Shown here one piece after another: positions 26,225-39,482 of a DNA stretch of 64,000 nucleotides. A program made the translations under genes and the position numbers. The notes under the pieces were generated by a model, which ran no database searches, was not told the origin of the DNA, and worked only from the letters and a program-made list of their open reading frames with translations. The stretch comes from Glandiceps talaboti (Eukaryota; Hemichordata; Enteropneusta; Spengelidae), in the NCBI RefSeq assembly GCF_964340395.1, contig NC_135568.1:9596776-9660775 (forward strand). The letters are read 5' to 3'. Within the stretch, counting starts at the first letter, position 1. Each line of letters opens with the position of its first letter.

Positions 26225-26905
26225 ATTTTATTACAAACAGTTCTTTCATTCAAAGTCTGTCATGCGTTCAAATATACAGCAAGCAAATCAACAGTTATAG
26301 ACACCTGTCTATTTCATCACTTGTGTGGCGTTGTACAGCGCGTTACAGGTTACTGTTCACTCTGGCTGATAGAATCACGCAGACACAAAGAAACTACACA
26401 TTCTACACTTTGAGATAGCGAGATCGCAATTTCTTGTCACATTTTGTCTAAATGAAATAAACCATTTAAATGAATTGCAAATAGACGCACACCCACGGGT
26501 ACTAATGCTTTGATGTCTGCATTTGATGTCTGCATGATGGCACCTTTTCATTTCATTTAGACAAATTGTAGCAAACTATCATCATTCCATTTTGCTTCTT
26601 AAAGTGCAGTATGTACAGTTTCTTGTCAACTTGGTCTTTGTCTGGCTGTGACAATATGTTCTGTAGACTACCCCATCAAGAATCTTACTAGTATAACTAC
26701 ATATTACAGCCTGTAACGACAAACATTGCATTTGCATGCTCATCGAAATAATTGGAAAATGTATATGTTATAATGTACGCAATTGTAGATAGTCTGCTTA
26801 AACAATGGTAGCTCAGATAAGTAACAGTAATGTTCAGTCATATGATAAGATGTGGAAATATAAGTAAGAATTTGGTTGAACCAGACAAGTCAACCGTCTT
26901 TCAAT
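26225..26905. repeat. Dispersed repeat block II, uninterrupted copy
   Basis: The first part (to about 26620) matches 38060-38357 plus 38622-38720: shared CTACACTTTGAGA, GATCGCAATTTCTTG, GAAATAAACCATTTA and GCATGATGGCAC. The second part (26640-26905) matches 34755-35110: shared TTACTA...ACTACAT, GTAGA...GTCTGCT and AGTAAGA...GGTTGAACC. Age is uncertain but divergence is high. Confidence 0.6.
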
Positions 26906-28794
26906 GTGTCGAACAAACATTAATTCCAATTATAGCTGAGACTTTCCTTGCAATTTCTTTAATATAGAACATTATTGCAACTCATTTTTATTTCAGACTA
27001 AAGAGAGAGTGAGATGAATTGTATGTGCAAAATTACATGTATTAGGTTTTCTCTGAAACGAAACTAAAATATATTTGATAAACAGATAATATGGAATGGA
27101 AATTAGGGAGAGTTATTATAACAACTAATCAAGTCTTTCCATTTGAAAAAAAATTAAGTATTGTCATTTTCATGAAGTAATTTCACACTATTAGTTCTTA
27201 CGATTGTACTCTATTCTGTGTGAAAAAAATGCATCTTTTGTAACAAAAAGCTATAATATGGAGTAAGTGGCTGTAACGACCATATTTCCGAGATATTAAG
27301 ATAAATACTAAACTATACTAACAATGGTGTAATCTAAGCAATTACTACTATTTGGTCGAGTCGTCAATATTATCAACCTTTAGTTGGCAATATATAACTG
27401 GTGTAAAAAAAACATTTGCGCGTTTGTTTGGATGAAGTGATCTAAGATATAGTCTAGTTCCTATACGGTATCATTACATTTACGCCTCCACTCACAGTAT
27501 AGTCAAAGTCGTTACTCTAGACGTCCTGAGATGCATGAGATGCAATTTAAAATTCTCCACAGCCACCCACACAGTCATTAACATCACGTCTTTGTTAATC
27601 AATCACAGAATTCTAACCAATAACACAGTCCCTTATAAAGTTAGTGTTTATTGGGACAGTTATGTAATGTCCAAATATGGTATATTTGTCAGTTCAGGAT
27701 GCTACTTATACACTGTTTACGTCACTATAACAATTGGGGTTCACTGATTGGATGAACAACTTTTTGTGCTGATTGAGGGACGTTTATCAGACGTGGTTTA
27801 GTTACAGACCACGTTGGCATCCAGACTAGCTAAGAGAACACTTCACGCAAAGACATTTAGGTACTGACAACAAGATAATGTATGCAAAGACAATAAACCC
27901 TAAACAGTCTGAAACAATTATCAATTTTGGTCAATGTAGTTAGAAAGGGGGGGGGGGGTCTGTGGCGTAAGTAAAAGTATTTAGCTTTTATCCTACATTG
28001 AACCATTGATCTCGCCCCTTAGTCGTATTGTAAATCAAACTTTCAGTTGATAACTATGAAAGTAAGTCACTTTTGAATATTATAAATTGTGATAGTTCTA
28101 ATCAGTTAAGAACAGAGTTAAGGAACTGGGATCCAAGATGTTTATACTTTGACAGTCATAGGTGAAAATTGCGGGGGGGGGGGGGGGTTACTGAAATAAA
28201 GAACAAGAGAGTGGGCAAACGTCTTTGAGACAAATTTTTAATCCTTGTTTAATTTAAACAGAATCATTTTGGCAAAATGAGGTAAACATTAATCAGTTTT
28301 AACAATTTAGCGTCAGAGACTTTTGTAGGTTATATAGATTCACATTTCTACTCCTATCTGACTGAATGTGCTAAGTCGCTACAATGGCGTTATCCCCAGT
28401 ATATGAATAAATTAATAATAAATAAGAAGAACCTTTCACTTGTTGTGGTATTGCTCAATATGAAGGGGCGTTTAATGAATATTTAATAGCGCAGAGGAAC
28501 ATGTGCAAAATATAGCTTGGGGATGGCATCGGGAAGTACATTTGGAATGAATAATAAATCAAATGTCTGGTCAATCAATATTGTAAATTCAAAGATGGCC
28601 AAAAGGACATACGTCTATCCAAAAGGTCAAGTAACCTACAAAACTGAAGAAAGAAAATATTACATAGAAGTTACTAGGATATGATATTAAAGTTTTTGAA
28701 TTGGTTTTTAGATTTATTTGAAAACTTGGGTGAACGTGTGGAATGAAACAAGCAGTATTCTGCTGATGGTACACTGTACGTCAGTTATCATGAA
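26906..28794. other. No gene seen
   Basis: AT-rich DNA with two G-runs (27947 and 28173) and no frame of coding character. Confidence 0.5.
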
Positions 28795-28950
28795 ACAAAT
28801 AGTCTTTCGGCTCGAATAAAATCTCATTAACACTGCTAGGTGTTATGGTCTGGCTCCCTAATATCTCACTAACATTGCACAAATTATTGTCTTATCCCGA
28901 CAAATATTGAAATACAACTGTTATAATCTAACCCATTGACATGCATGAAA
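28795..28950. repeat. Short tandem array of a ~43-bp motif (block II fragment)
   Basis: Three degenerate units of the form GGCTCGA...CT(C)ACTAACA(T/C)TGC...TTATTGTCT are visible in tandem. The same motif occurs at 34755-34905 and, more degenerate, at 26640-26740. Confidence 0.45.
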
Positions 28951-29074
28951 AAAGTATACATTGGTACAATGTTTATGATATTTCGACGATCTGATATCAT
29001 ATTTATTTCACCAGAAATTATACAAAGGGTACATAACAGAAAAAAAAGAGGAGGGGGGAAGCAATTAGGTCAAT

Positions 29075-29375
<301 letters not shown>

Positions 29376-29995
29376 AACATTGACTACATAACATGACTAC
29401 ATTACAATATGACTGCCAATCTTTATACTATCTTGATTATAGGATGTTTATATATCCATACAACAGAGGTACCTCTATCTCCAACTTGTGTAATCTACCA
29501 CATCGAACAACAAAAGCTTTAATTTGTGTCTATCATAGTAAATCGAGACCTCGAATGCCAGAGTAGTAATATAAAGGACAATAGATAAAACAACCTGTGT
29601 TATTTGATACATGTCACAGCTGAAGTATTTTGGGAATAAGCTGTCAATTTTCTTCTATTTTACTGCATTTTTAAAGTAAATGTGAATATTAAAATCATGA
29701 TGTATAATATATACATCTGCAAATCAATTCAAAAATTCATAAGAAGTGCATTAATGTCTTCATAAAATGCCTATCAATGTGTAATACACACCTGGGAAAA
29801 GTCCATAAAAACACCCTAAGACTGTTGACACGGTTGCTAGGCAATCATGTAGTGTTGGTTTAAATATCTAAGATCACATATTTCATCGTAGTGACAAGAA
29901 GTAGACCTAGGAAATTGTTTGTTTATGTGTTTATTTGTTTGTGTTTGTTTGTTTTGATTGTTTGAGCGAATGAGTGAGTGCCTTTGTGAGAGAGA

Positions 29996-30060
<65 letters not shown>
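29996..30060. repeat. (GACA)n microsatellite
   Basis: Around 13 GACA units, one AACA interruption near 30050. Confidence 0.95.
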
Positions 30061-30649
30061 AACACAGATAGAGGCAGACATGATCTTTTCCTCTTTGTTC
30101 TAAAGTAACTGTAACCATCTGACACTAATGGTCATCGTGATTGTATGCTACATACATCATTTTTGACGATTACAACGAAAGATACTGAGATACTGAATGC
30201 TCTATTCTAGGTCAGGCGATGCCTCTCCTTTCGTCCGATCAGAGAAGTTCATCTCAATTCAATGACCAGCTTCATTATTAGTTAAAAACCATTCACGAAA
30301 ATAGCTAACATTAATGAAAGTTGACAAAAGAGGTTGTACAAAGCTTTGCCGTTAAACACTTAAGTTTCTGACGAGTTCGTAGATGATATCACGGTCACAG
30401 TACACACAGTCTTTGATAAGTATCTACGACTTGTTCAACTTGTGTTGTGTTTTAGCCAACTTGCCACATTAAACGCAAGGAGAAGTTTTCCGCATATTCA
30501 ACATCTATCTCAGGTAATATCTTTTTGCTAACGAGTGAACATGTCGCATTAGTGTATCTTAACAACATGCTATTCAATGCTGAGTAGAAGCTTTCATGAG
30601 ATATGACTTGGATATTGTGTTAAGCTAATGTTAAAGTTAAACCCTAGAG

Positions 30650-30910
30650 ATTTTCTCACTCCCTGTTTCTGTCTCTGTCTGTCTATGTCTATCTCTTTCT
30701 TTCTCTATTTCAGCTTCTATGTCTGAGTGTTTCTGTCTCTGTCTATTTCGCTGTCTGTGTCTGTTGGTCCCTCCGAGTCATGTATACATGTCTGTCCCCT
30801 GTGTCTCTGTCTATACTTCTGACTGCCTCCGTCTCCGTCTGTACTCGTACTCTGTATGCGTCTATGTGTCTGTCGAGAGGCCCGGCTGCCCCTCTATCTA
30901 TCTGTCTGTT

Positions 30911-30943
<33 letters not shown>

Positions 30944-30968
30944 GTCTCTGTCTCTCCCTCTCTCCCTC

Positions 30969-31031
<63 letters not shown>

Positions 31032-31032
31032 G

Positions 31033-31106
<74 letters not shown>
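30650..31106. repeat. Long polypyrimidine tract: (TCTG)n then (TC)n
   Basis: T/C-rich with periodic G. Regular TCTG at 30900-31018, then TC repeats to 31106. Minus-strand frames read Glu-Arg or Asp-Arg-Gln-Thr repeats and are artefacts. Confidence 0.93.
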
Positions 31107-31109
<3 letters not shown>

Positions 31110-33301
31110 CATTTACCCAGCACACAACTTCACATAATGCCCAGCTCAAGGGGGCGCTAACTGGCAAGGTGACTTGATACAAACAATCAGACCGATATTT
31201 AAAGAAACTGTCATCGATTTCATATCTGTCACGCACATCTTAATCACGATTTACGACCAAAACGTAATTAACATCAGTGTTAGAATTCCCTCTATTTCAT
31301 AGTATTTCAGTATTTCACCATTTGATCGCCTTTGCACAGACTATAATACAGCGTAATTGTTATCGGGAGGGGGGTATAAACTGCAATTTGCATAGGTATA
31401 AATTAAACTATTATTAAAGTACATTTTATGCAAGACACTATTAACATCCAGGCATGGAAAAACCGAAAATCCCACAACTTATTACAAATTAAATATCTCC
31501 TGGAGACATGAGAAAACAAAAAATATATAATCTAGGTATCGGTTTGGACTGCAAAAAAAGAGATGTGGGCGCATGATTTACAAAAAGAGTCAACGAGTTT
31601 AACGCAGCACGGCGAATTACATAGGTCACATACTATACACATACAACCCATTGTAAGTAAAATCAGACTCCGAACAGATAGAACAGCTGAAAATTGCACA
31701 ATTAGACACAAGTGCTATGAAAAAGACAGTGTGTAATACCAGCCAGCAGAACGTATTTCATCATTTCATTAACTTGAAATATTTGGGACATAAAATTCTA
31801 TACCATTTACCTAATAGCTTGTAACACCCAATGACATTATTAATAGGTAAGTGCATGCTTGCAAATCATTTAGCTGTAAAGTCAAAAGAAGTCCAGGTGT
31901 GTTTTTATATACGATTCATTAATGGTTGTGTGTACACCTTTTTAAGCCTGGTTAATCCCCATCTAATGCGAGTTCTATCGCGATTTAAACGCTAAAGGCC
32001 ACAGCTCTCCTGGCATAGAGGTCAAACTGTTAGACTTGTTAAACTTTTCAAATGTAGTGATATGCAATCACGTTTACTAAATAGTACATCATGTTATCAA
32101 TCTATATCATCAAACCTTTATCTCGTCTGATGATCGCAAAAAGAGCGTGAAACTCCAAGTAATGACTTAAAACTGCACTGATTGAGAGTGTTTGTGTATG
32201 TAAAACTTTACACTAAAGGTTCTGTCTATAAATAATGTCGTGAACTATACATTTCTAACCCAAATATTTCAAATTGTATATTTTATATTATAAACTGTAT
32301 AATTATGAAACATTACAGTTTATGTCACGCTATATAGTCCAAGTTATATAGATATTTAAAGTTAACAATTAACTTAAATTCGATTTCTACTCAAAACCTT
32401 TTGCTTGTGAATTCGTCTTTCCGTTCGAATAGTTGTCCCACTTTCAGAGCAACTGCAAGTATAGAAAATCACTAAGCCACTTGCAATAATGTTAACAACG
32501 GTTGATTGATCATGTGATACATAACATTACAAGTAATATGTTTGAATACATGTTGTTAATGTATCTTACGGACAATACTCGTCATAGAGAACATTTATAT
32601 GCGTAGGGATAGAAAGTTGGCAGCAAGCTGCGATGAAAGACTATTACAGGAGCTGTTTGCCTTGCTTGCCTCAGAATACCTATGCAGTATAATGATACAA
32701 AACTAAAGTATCAATAACTTATCCGTTGTCTCGGTATACGACATTTAGTGGTTATTACTGTCAATCTATGCACTATTTCATTATTCAAATTATTACATCT
32801 GTACCACTGATTACTTGCACCGGTTCGCGCGCATCCTAATCATACTTTCACAGTAGTATGATATGCAGCTGAGCGCGCGATCGGCCCTTCGCATCACGAA
32901 ATAGTACAATTGCCTAGAGTTGCTTTTACGGAATTTTCAAACACTGTACAGAGCTATTTCGTAGAAACATATGTAACAATAACAAGTACCAACGACACGT
33001 GAATGCCAGTATGGGGTACTCTGGGATATTTACACCCGTGCCTGTGGCGTTTACTGCTGTGTTTTCACACGTTATGCCCATGAAGTGTGACAGTAGTGAA
33101 CACCGCAAGCAGTCATGCGAATACCACAAGTATTGGAACACTTGCACGCGTTCTGGGGTACAGTCATATTATTGAATAATTGTTAATACTGTGGATGATT
33201 TATACTTATTTCAAACTTTGAATACGGCATTGAAAATAGAGTTTACATTGTCTCTATTCTGTTTATACATGTTTTTAGATACCATCTATGTCAGTTGAAT
33301 T
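31107..33301. other. No gene confirmed
   Basis: At 32599-32706 a 35-codon frame reads MRRDRKLAASCDERLLQELF, then ALLASEYLC and a short tail. It is amphipathic and Leu-rich but isolated. A GC-rich imperfect hairpin lies at 32826-32881 (GCGCGC...AATCATACT / AGTATGAT...GCGCGC). Confidence 0.3.
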
Positions 33302-33316
33302 TATATATATAAATAA

Positions 33317-33377
<61 letters not shown>
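33302..33377. repeat. (TA)n with AAAT interruptions
   Basis: TATA, then AAAT units, then (AT)n to 33377. Confidence 0.94.
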
Positions 33378-33380
<3 letters not shown>

Positions 33381-34559
33381 GTGAATGCTTTGATGATTAA
33401 TATATTCTATACTTTACCACTGCATCTTGCAAGGGGGGAGCGGAGTAAATCTTTGTATTTTTGTCTAGATTGAAATGGAATGTGTTTCAGTCTCATAGCA
33501 TTTGATTACCTTAAGCTTGTCACGTGTGTCAGAATGGTGTATAGGTTTCATTCGACTAGAATTCAAATTGTATTAAGCTGGGTAGACCATTATGGGTTGA
33601 GTCTGTTCTAGATGTTGCCAACCTACCTTATTTCATGCATTGATTACCTTCGATCGCTCACAATCTTCATTCTATAGTCAACAATATACCATTGCAATTA
33701 TATAGTCGTATATTGTAGACTCTGTGTCGTTTTATCGTAAATTATGTATCATTGATTTTAATCCTTAAATGTTTACAGCGAGTGTTATTTTATTTTATGT
33801 GGTAAGGTGCATTTACCGTCTCAGTTCAGTCGGGAATGGAGTGATTCAATTCAACATTTTTACTCTTTGCGCCATTGTAATACCAAGTGTTAAGTGGTGG
33901 GAAATTTGTCTCAAAGGTCACACTTTTCTATGATACACAACATCGTTTCATGCACGTGGCAAATATGCTACCTGGTGATAATTGCGGCTTTTAAGTGTTG
34001 GTCAAGTAATTGTTTGCAGTAAAATTGTACCACATCTGCATGTAATTATTTTTCAATTGTCTAACAGAATTAGATAATTTCCCCAATATTATTTTTGATC
34101 AAGCAAGAAAATTATGAGTAGCCTAAGGGGCCTTGTAATTACGAGTCATTTTCCTGCTGAATGAAGAACAATGTTGGACAAAAACATGATTAATACCCCC
34201 TCAAGAATAATCTATGAAATAATTGGGAAAATAACGGCGATTTAGAATATTTATAACTCATATTTCAAACACCTCAAAAGCAGTTACGTTGGCGTAGATA
34301 CGTTGTCGCGATTTAGAAGGACCAGCGTATCCATATTTTCTGTTCAAAGGCAATAACTCCGCTTAATGAGCCCTATATCACTAAACGAATATACGGAACG
34401 CGGAGATCACAAGCGATTGATTTATACTGCATTGAGTATGTGGAAGAAGTAAAATGACCATTAATAGTCACATTATATATATTGAAAATAGCTATTTTTT
34501 AATCTGAATGCCATGATTTTGGGCAGAATGCGTCACAGGGAAGAATTTTAAAGCTCTCC

Positions 34560-35110
34560 AATTCTCTCCTAAGTGTTCCATACCATATGAAAGCTTATTC
34601 TTTGGTCCTTTTGAAATAATAAACTAAATTTAAGGTTCACCCTCTTGTTTCCCAGTAGGTCGAGAATGAGAATGGGATTTTTGAACAAAGAGTCGACAAC
34701 AGCTTAAACAGTTTTTCCGAGGCACATTTCTCGTTAAATTTATTCAGAAAGAGATGATCTTTGGGCTCGACATGAAACGTCTTAACATTGCTACATTTCA
34801 CTGGCTGGCTTGACAAATACTTTACTAACATCACTACATCTTATCGTCTGGTTCGACAAAATCACCATTGCCTCATATTATTGTCTGACATGATAAAAAT
34901 GAAGTACATTTGTTTCATTTTAAAGATCTGTTACAATGTATATGCTTTGTAGACGGTCTGCTACAATAATATCAGCTCGTGCAACAAAAATATAGCAATG
35001 CAGGTAATGTATGTAACGCCAGTGATAACAAGGAACAGTGTTAGTAAAATTGCAAATAAAATGTAGGAATTTTAGTAAGATTTGTGTTCAACCGGATGAG
35101 GTTTTGTTTG
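34560..35110. repeat. Dispersed repeat blocks I and II, copy 3
   Basis: Block I lies at 34580-34690 (TCCTTTTGAAATAATAAA, GTTCACCCTCTTGT). Three or four tandem ~43-bp units follow at 34755-34905 (GGCTCGACA, CTAACATCACTACATCTTAT, GTCTGGTTCGACAAAA). Sequence homologous to 26740-26905 then continues. Confidence 0.55.
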
Positions 35111-35624
35111 AAGTCCACTGTTTTTCCTTTTACTTTATCGAATAAATGAAGAAGGCGACAATAGTGTTTTACATGATTTTCACAAAACGTATTCAAACTG
35201 TGGTTGAATATTGACTATTGAATTGAAAGTTCAAAATACATATTTAAAGTCGTAAATTGCAGTTTTATCACGTATTACTAATAGACAAGACGTATGAAAC
35301 CTTCTTAAAAGTTAACCTGTTGTTAATGTCCATTACATTAATTCTATTTTGAATTTTATGAAAATACTCCTTCATGGTATACATTTTGCGTGATTACGTC
35401 ACAGATTATAGTCAATAGTCTCGCCACAATGTCACCGTATTTGGATGATCCATTCTTCTTGTGAGATTTATTCTTACTCAACAATTAGACTACCTCGAAA
35501 TAAAATGGTGTAGTCATGACAACTTGAAATAAAAAATAACAAATAGCTTCTCGTCAACTATGTTGGGCTAACAGAATGGTCGTATATCGTGACCTATAAA
35601 AATGTTAACGTTTTCACTTAGCAG

Positions 35625-35751
35625 CGCGTGGAAATCGTTAGATGAACACGATAATTGTACGTGTGAATGTTTGTGGCCTTTTACGGAACTGACTTTGAAA
35701 GATTTACAGACAGGATATACTTTAACAAGTATGGTGTCCGATAAGTCCTAG
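35625..35751 (+). CDS. Candidate terminal exon of an unidentified gene
   Basis: An acceptor-like run (aacgttttcacttagcag) ends at 35624. The next base completes a split codon, and 41 codons then stay open to TAG at 35749-35751. The encoded tail begins AWKSLDEHDNCTCECLW, continues PFTELTLKDLQTGYTL and ends SDKS. It is acidic-polar, with a CxCxC cluster and little of the Lys/Asn/Ile bias usual for translated AT-rich junk here. The upstream exon would have to end in phase 2. I recognise no domain. A frame of this length is common by chance, so the case rests on composition plus the acceptor. Confidence 0.25.
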
Positions 35752-37186
35752 TAATGGGCTTAATGTCGTAAAATCTGCTGTTATCGATGTAGACTGTTAC
35801 ATTATCCATTTATTGTGTTAATCGAAAGTTCAGTAAGGAAGAACGGTTATAGCGTCACGCAAGGTGTTAAATGGTAGAAAGATTCGAATCAGCTGCATGA
35901 AGAAAAAGCTACTATCTAAGTTTGGTTTTCTTTCTCATTTTGTTGACTTTAATACACTAATTTTGGAGACACAAAGGCTTTTACAATGAAGAGAAAGGAC
36001 ATTCTTGGCACGTGGGCGAATTCAATTCCCTTTCTCAGAAGCTTAATAGCATGGAAAACTCTCAATAGCTCGGCCTATAGAGGATACGAATACGAATAAG
36101 ATATGTCGTATTGGATACATAAACATATCAATGGCGGGTGTCATATATATGCAAGCTATGCAGCAAAAATCATTTGTTGCCATGACGAAAATCAAAATGT
36201 CGAAAATAGTGTTTTTGCATGGGTTGCTTAAGTAAAACCGAGGGACTCTGTGCAATGCAAATAGCCATGTAATATTCAATACAGTAATTACCGCTGTTTC
36301 AAAGACCCTGTGTTACCGCTTTGTCATATCTAATGTCAACATAAGATTGAAAAGTAATAACATGTATTCATGGGAAAACCATTTAGAAAATGAAGTTACA
36401 GATGTTATTACTAAATCAAAGTCACTTTGTTTGTATGGAAAACAGTATATAAAGCAGCGCACGTATCTAATCACTATATTAGGGCCACTATTTTAATTGA
36501 GCTTACTACCTTAAACAGCGGACACGAGATTTACATTTGCCATAAGTGGGAAAGTAGTTAAGGAAATTGAAAGTGAATTTAGCTACATTACACACACGAG
36601 AGTCCTACTTTAGAAAGATATTGAGAAGGGGTCTCGGTACTTCAAATAAAATATCTTATAAGAACAATGAACTACCCTCGAGGTCGACATTGCATGGCTT
36701 AATATTATAATAAAGGAACGCAAATAGAGATATGATTGACACATGCGATCGATCACATGGCAACCGAACAGGAAGATACGATATAACTCTTAAGTGCAAG
36801 TATATACACTCTCATAGATTCCAGTGGTCATTCGCGTTTTGGAAGTATGTGTCTTAATGTACTCGATTCCGTGTGATATTGCATGCCATCCTACATATTG
36901 TACATCAGTTTTGTTAGTCCTTGTGTTATGCTTTGATAATTGGAGTAAAGTCATTCACATCTATTAACAGTTTTCAAACAGCGACCGTAAAAATTAAAAT
37001 GGGAGGGGGGGGGGGGCTAGAAGTCGAATGGAAACAAATCAGAAATATTTGTTCAGCAGAGTTTTCTGTATTGGGGGAGGGGTGCATGGGAATCATACCT
37101 TCTCGGGTGTCATAACTATGAACAGTGAATATTATATTATAATTAACTTCAAGTGTAGAAGTGTATGTTTTCTAATGTTGAGTTGA
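35752..37186. other. No gene seen
   Basis: AT-rich, no convincing exon. G12 at 37005. Confidence 0.5.
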
Positions 37187-37234
37187 GTGTGTGTGTGTGT
37201 GCGTGTGTGTGTGTGTGTGTGTGGGGGGGGGGGG
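37187..37234. repeat. (GT)n ending in a G13 run
   Basis: GT repeats with one GC, passing directly into 13 G residues at 37222-37234. Confidence 0.95.
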
Positions 37235-38059
37235 TCCGTGTATATATGAAGTATATGGAACTTGGCCAAATACGTTGAAGTTGTCACAATGACAATGGAT
37301 ACGCGTCATCAAACTCGTTTATTAACTAAGAATCTGTATTGCTTCTATTATATTTGTTTACACAACCGTTTTCGTTCTACAAAGAAATATAATTCTACAT
37401 AAAAAGTATGTTAAGCATTTTATCTTTATGTAAATAATGTATGTAATTAATCTTGTAATTTATGAATAACATGATTTGAGGTAGCCGTTATTGGTATCCA
37501 CATACATTTAATTGTTAACTTGCTTCTATTCGTAAACGTGGAAGTATAATTAGCCCTAATATATTAATTCAATTTCTCTTGTCTGTTTAAAATGTTTCTT
37601 ATTTCCAATAGCAAAACGTTAAGACTCGCTTTTGCAAATGCCAAAATTTGTATATGGTGACAGTTTACATGAAAGATTTGATTTGCCCATATCTGAGATC
37701 TAAGAACAAGGGTTCAGTTTAGAACAGGGGTTCAGTTTGTGACATTTGATTGCGAAAATAATAGTCCTGTAAACCTGTTTTAATCATGAGACGTTTCAGG
37801 TAAGTGAACCACAGTTTCGTTTCCTGCTGATATGAATAGTCTTGATAAAATCCTGACAAACCATCCAGGTACTCATATATATATAGTTTCAAAAAGGACT
37901 GTGTCTTCCAATGAACCACACTCCCCCTCCTTCTATAAATCAATTATGAAACGCTATCCAATGCCCACGGACACGTTGCTAAATCATAATTCATTGTACA
38001 TGAAATACTACCAACATGAAACCTTTACACACAGAAAAACACTAACCACAATCTTTGAC

Positions 38060-38720
38060 CATGTATGCAAAAGTATCAAATATAGCGAAATCCTATTGCG
38101 CTAGGATAAGCAGTTACTGCCCGTTTCAGGTTATATGCGCATTGGCTCTTAGCCTATTTGATACAACCACACAGAAACTAATAATAAGCTTTGCATGCTA
38201 CACTTTAAGAAAGTATGATCGCAATTTCTTGCTATATGTTTTTTTTCCAAAGGAAATAAACCATTTACAGGCACTGTGACAAGACGCAGACAAGCTGGAG
38301 CCAATGGTTTAATGGCTACATTGGATGCATGATGGCACGTTAGTTCATATCATTTAGGGGTTGTCGGAGGCCGAGTGGTTAAACCACTTGCCTCTTACCA
38401 CTGCGCGCGGTCGGGGTTCGAACCCATTCAGTGTCTGATTGCTGTAAGTAAGAAGGGTGACGTTCAGTTTGACTCTACGGAACAGCGCAGGTGTTCTCCG
38501 GGTACTCCGGCTTCCTCCTGCATTAACACTGAACCCATGAGGGATGGCCCCCTCACTGGACTTCTTGGGAGACAATTGTTAATATACTTAAATAACTATC
38601 CAGTATAAATAAAGATTATTAGACAAAAAGTAGCAAGAAAATGTATTCATTCAATCTTGCTATCTCATGTGCAGTTTCTACGTACTTGTATCAAACACAG
38701 CCAGTACACACTGGCAAGAA
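38060..38720. repeat. Dispersed repeat block II copy split by a SINE
   Basis: Host sequence on both sides of the SINE matches 26225-26620 colinearly. The 90-codon plus-strand frame ending at 38104 (MNSLDKIL...) overlaps its left edge and is not supported as a gene. Confidence 0.6.
38357..38622 (+). mobile_element. tRNA-Leu-like SINE inserted in an older repeat
   Basis: The head resembles a class II tRNA: GGAGGCCGAGTGGTTAAACC (A-box region) and the perfect B box GGTTCGAACC (38415-38424). A body containing TCCGGGTACTCCGGCTTCCT follows, ending in an A/T-rich tail. On both sides the host sequence matches the uninterrupted copy at 26270-26620: ATTTAG before and ACAAA...GTAGCAA after. This defines the insertion point. 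No long target-site duplication is visible. Confidence 0.78.
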
Positions 38721-39172
38721 TGGGGCGGTACAATGTGAGCATCATAGTTAGTCGTTTCCTAGAAACATCTTGATGACAAAAAATCACATATATTTAAATC
38801 CATGAATACCAAAATAGCATTAACAAGCAATGTTCAACTCCAACATTTTGTTCTCTGACAACTTTGTTTTAGATTGACGTCTCAGTAGTTACGCTTATCG
38901 AGAATTGCAAAACAATGTGTTTATTCTCAATAATACCCAAGGTATGAAGTAAATAATGAAGTAAATATAACCATTATCAATGGACCAACACTGTTCTTAA
39001 CTAGATAATAATAGCGACATGGTTCTGCAATGTACTTATTTATCCGAGAATCGTGACGGTATTGAGGATGCATCTATACGTTATTCTTGAATGTATGCTG
39101 ATGTTTGCGTGAATATATGGATAGCTGCTTAAATATAGTATAGATCTATTATGCTTTTCAATCAATTTATAT

Positions 39173-39206
<34 letters not shown>

Positions 39207-39322
39207 TAATCAGTCCATCAGTCAGTCAATCAATAAATAAATAAATCAACCAACCAACCACTCACTCACTCACCTTACCAATCAACCAACCAACCAACCA
39301 ACCAATCAACCAACCAACCAAC

Positions 39323-39353
<31 letters not shown>

Positions 39354-39482
39354 ACAAACAAACAAACAAACAAACAAACAAACAAAATACCAATCAATCA
39401 ATTACCCAAACAAACAAACAAACAAACAAATAAACAAATAAACAAACAACCAACCAACCAACCAAATAATCAATTAATCGAT
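39173..39482. repeat. Compound tetranucleotide array ATCA/ACCA/AACA
   Basis: About 300 bases that switch among CAAT, CAAC/CCAA and CAAA units in blocks: CAAT, CCAA, CAAT, CAAA, CAAT, CAAA, CCAA. Confidence 0.93.

Noticed and set aside
30719-31177. Leu-Ser-Val-Cys and Arg-Glu repeat frames
   Set aside because: Translations of (TCTG)n and (TC)n.
38354-38608. Frames on both strands over the 38357 SINE, and a possible tRNA-Leu gene
   Set aside because: The tRNA-like head lacks an acceptor stem that closes and runs into a SINE body; frames are incidental.
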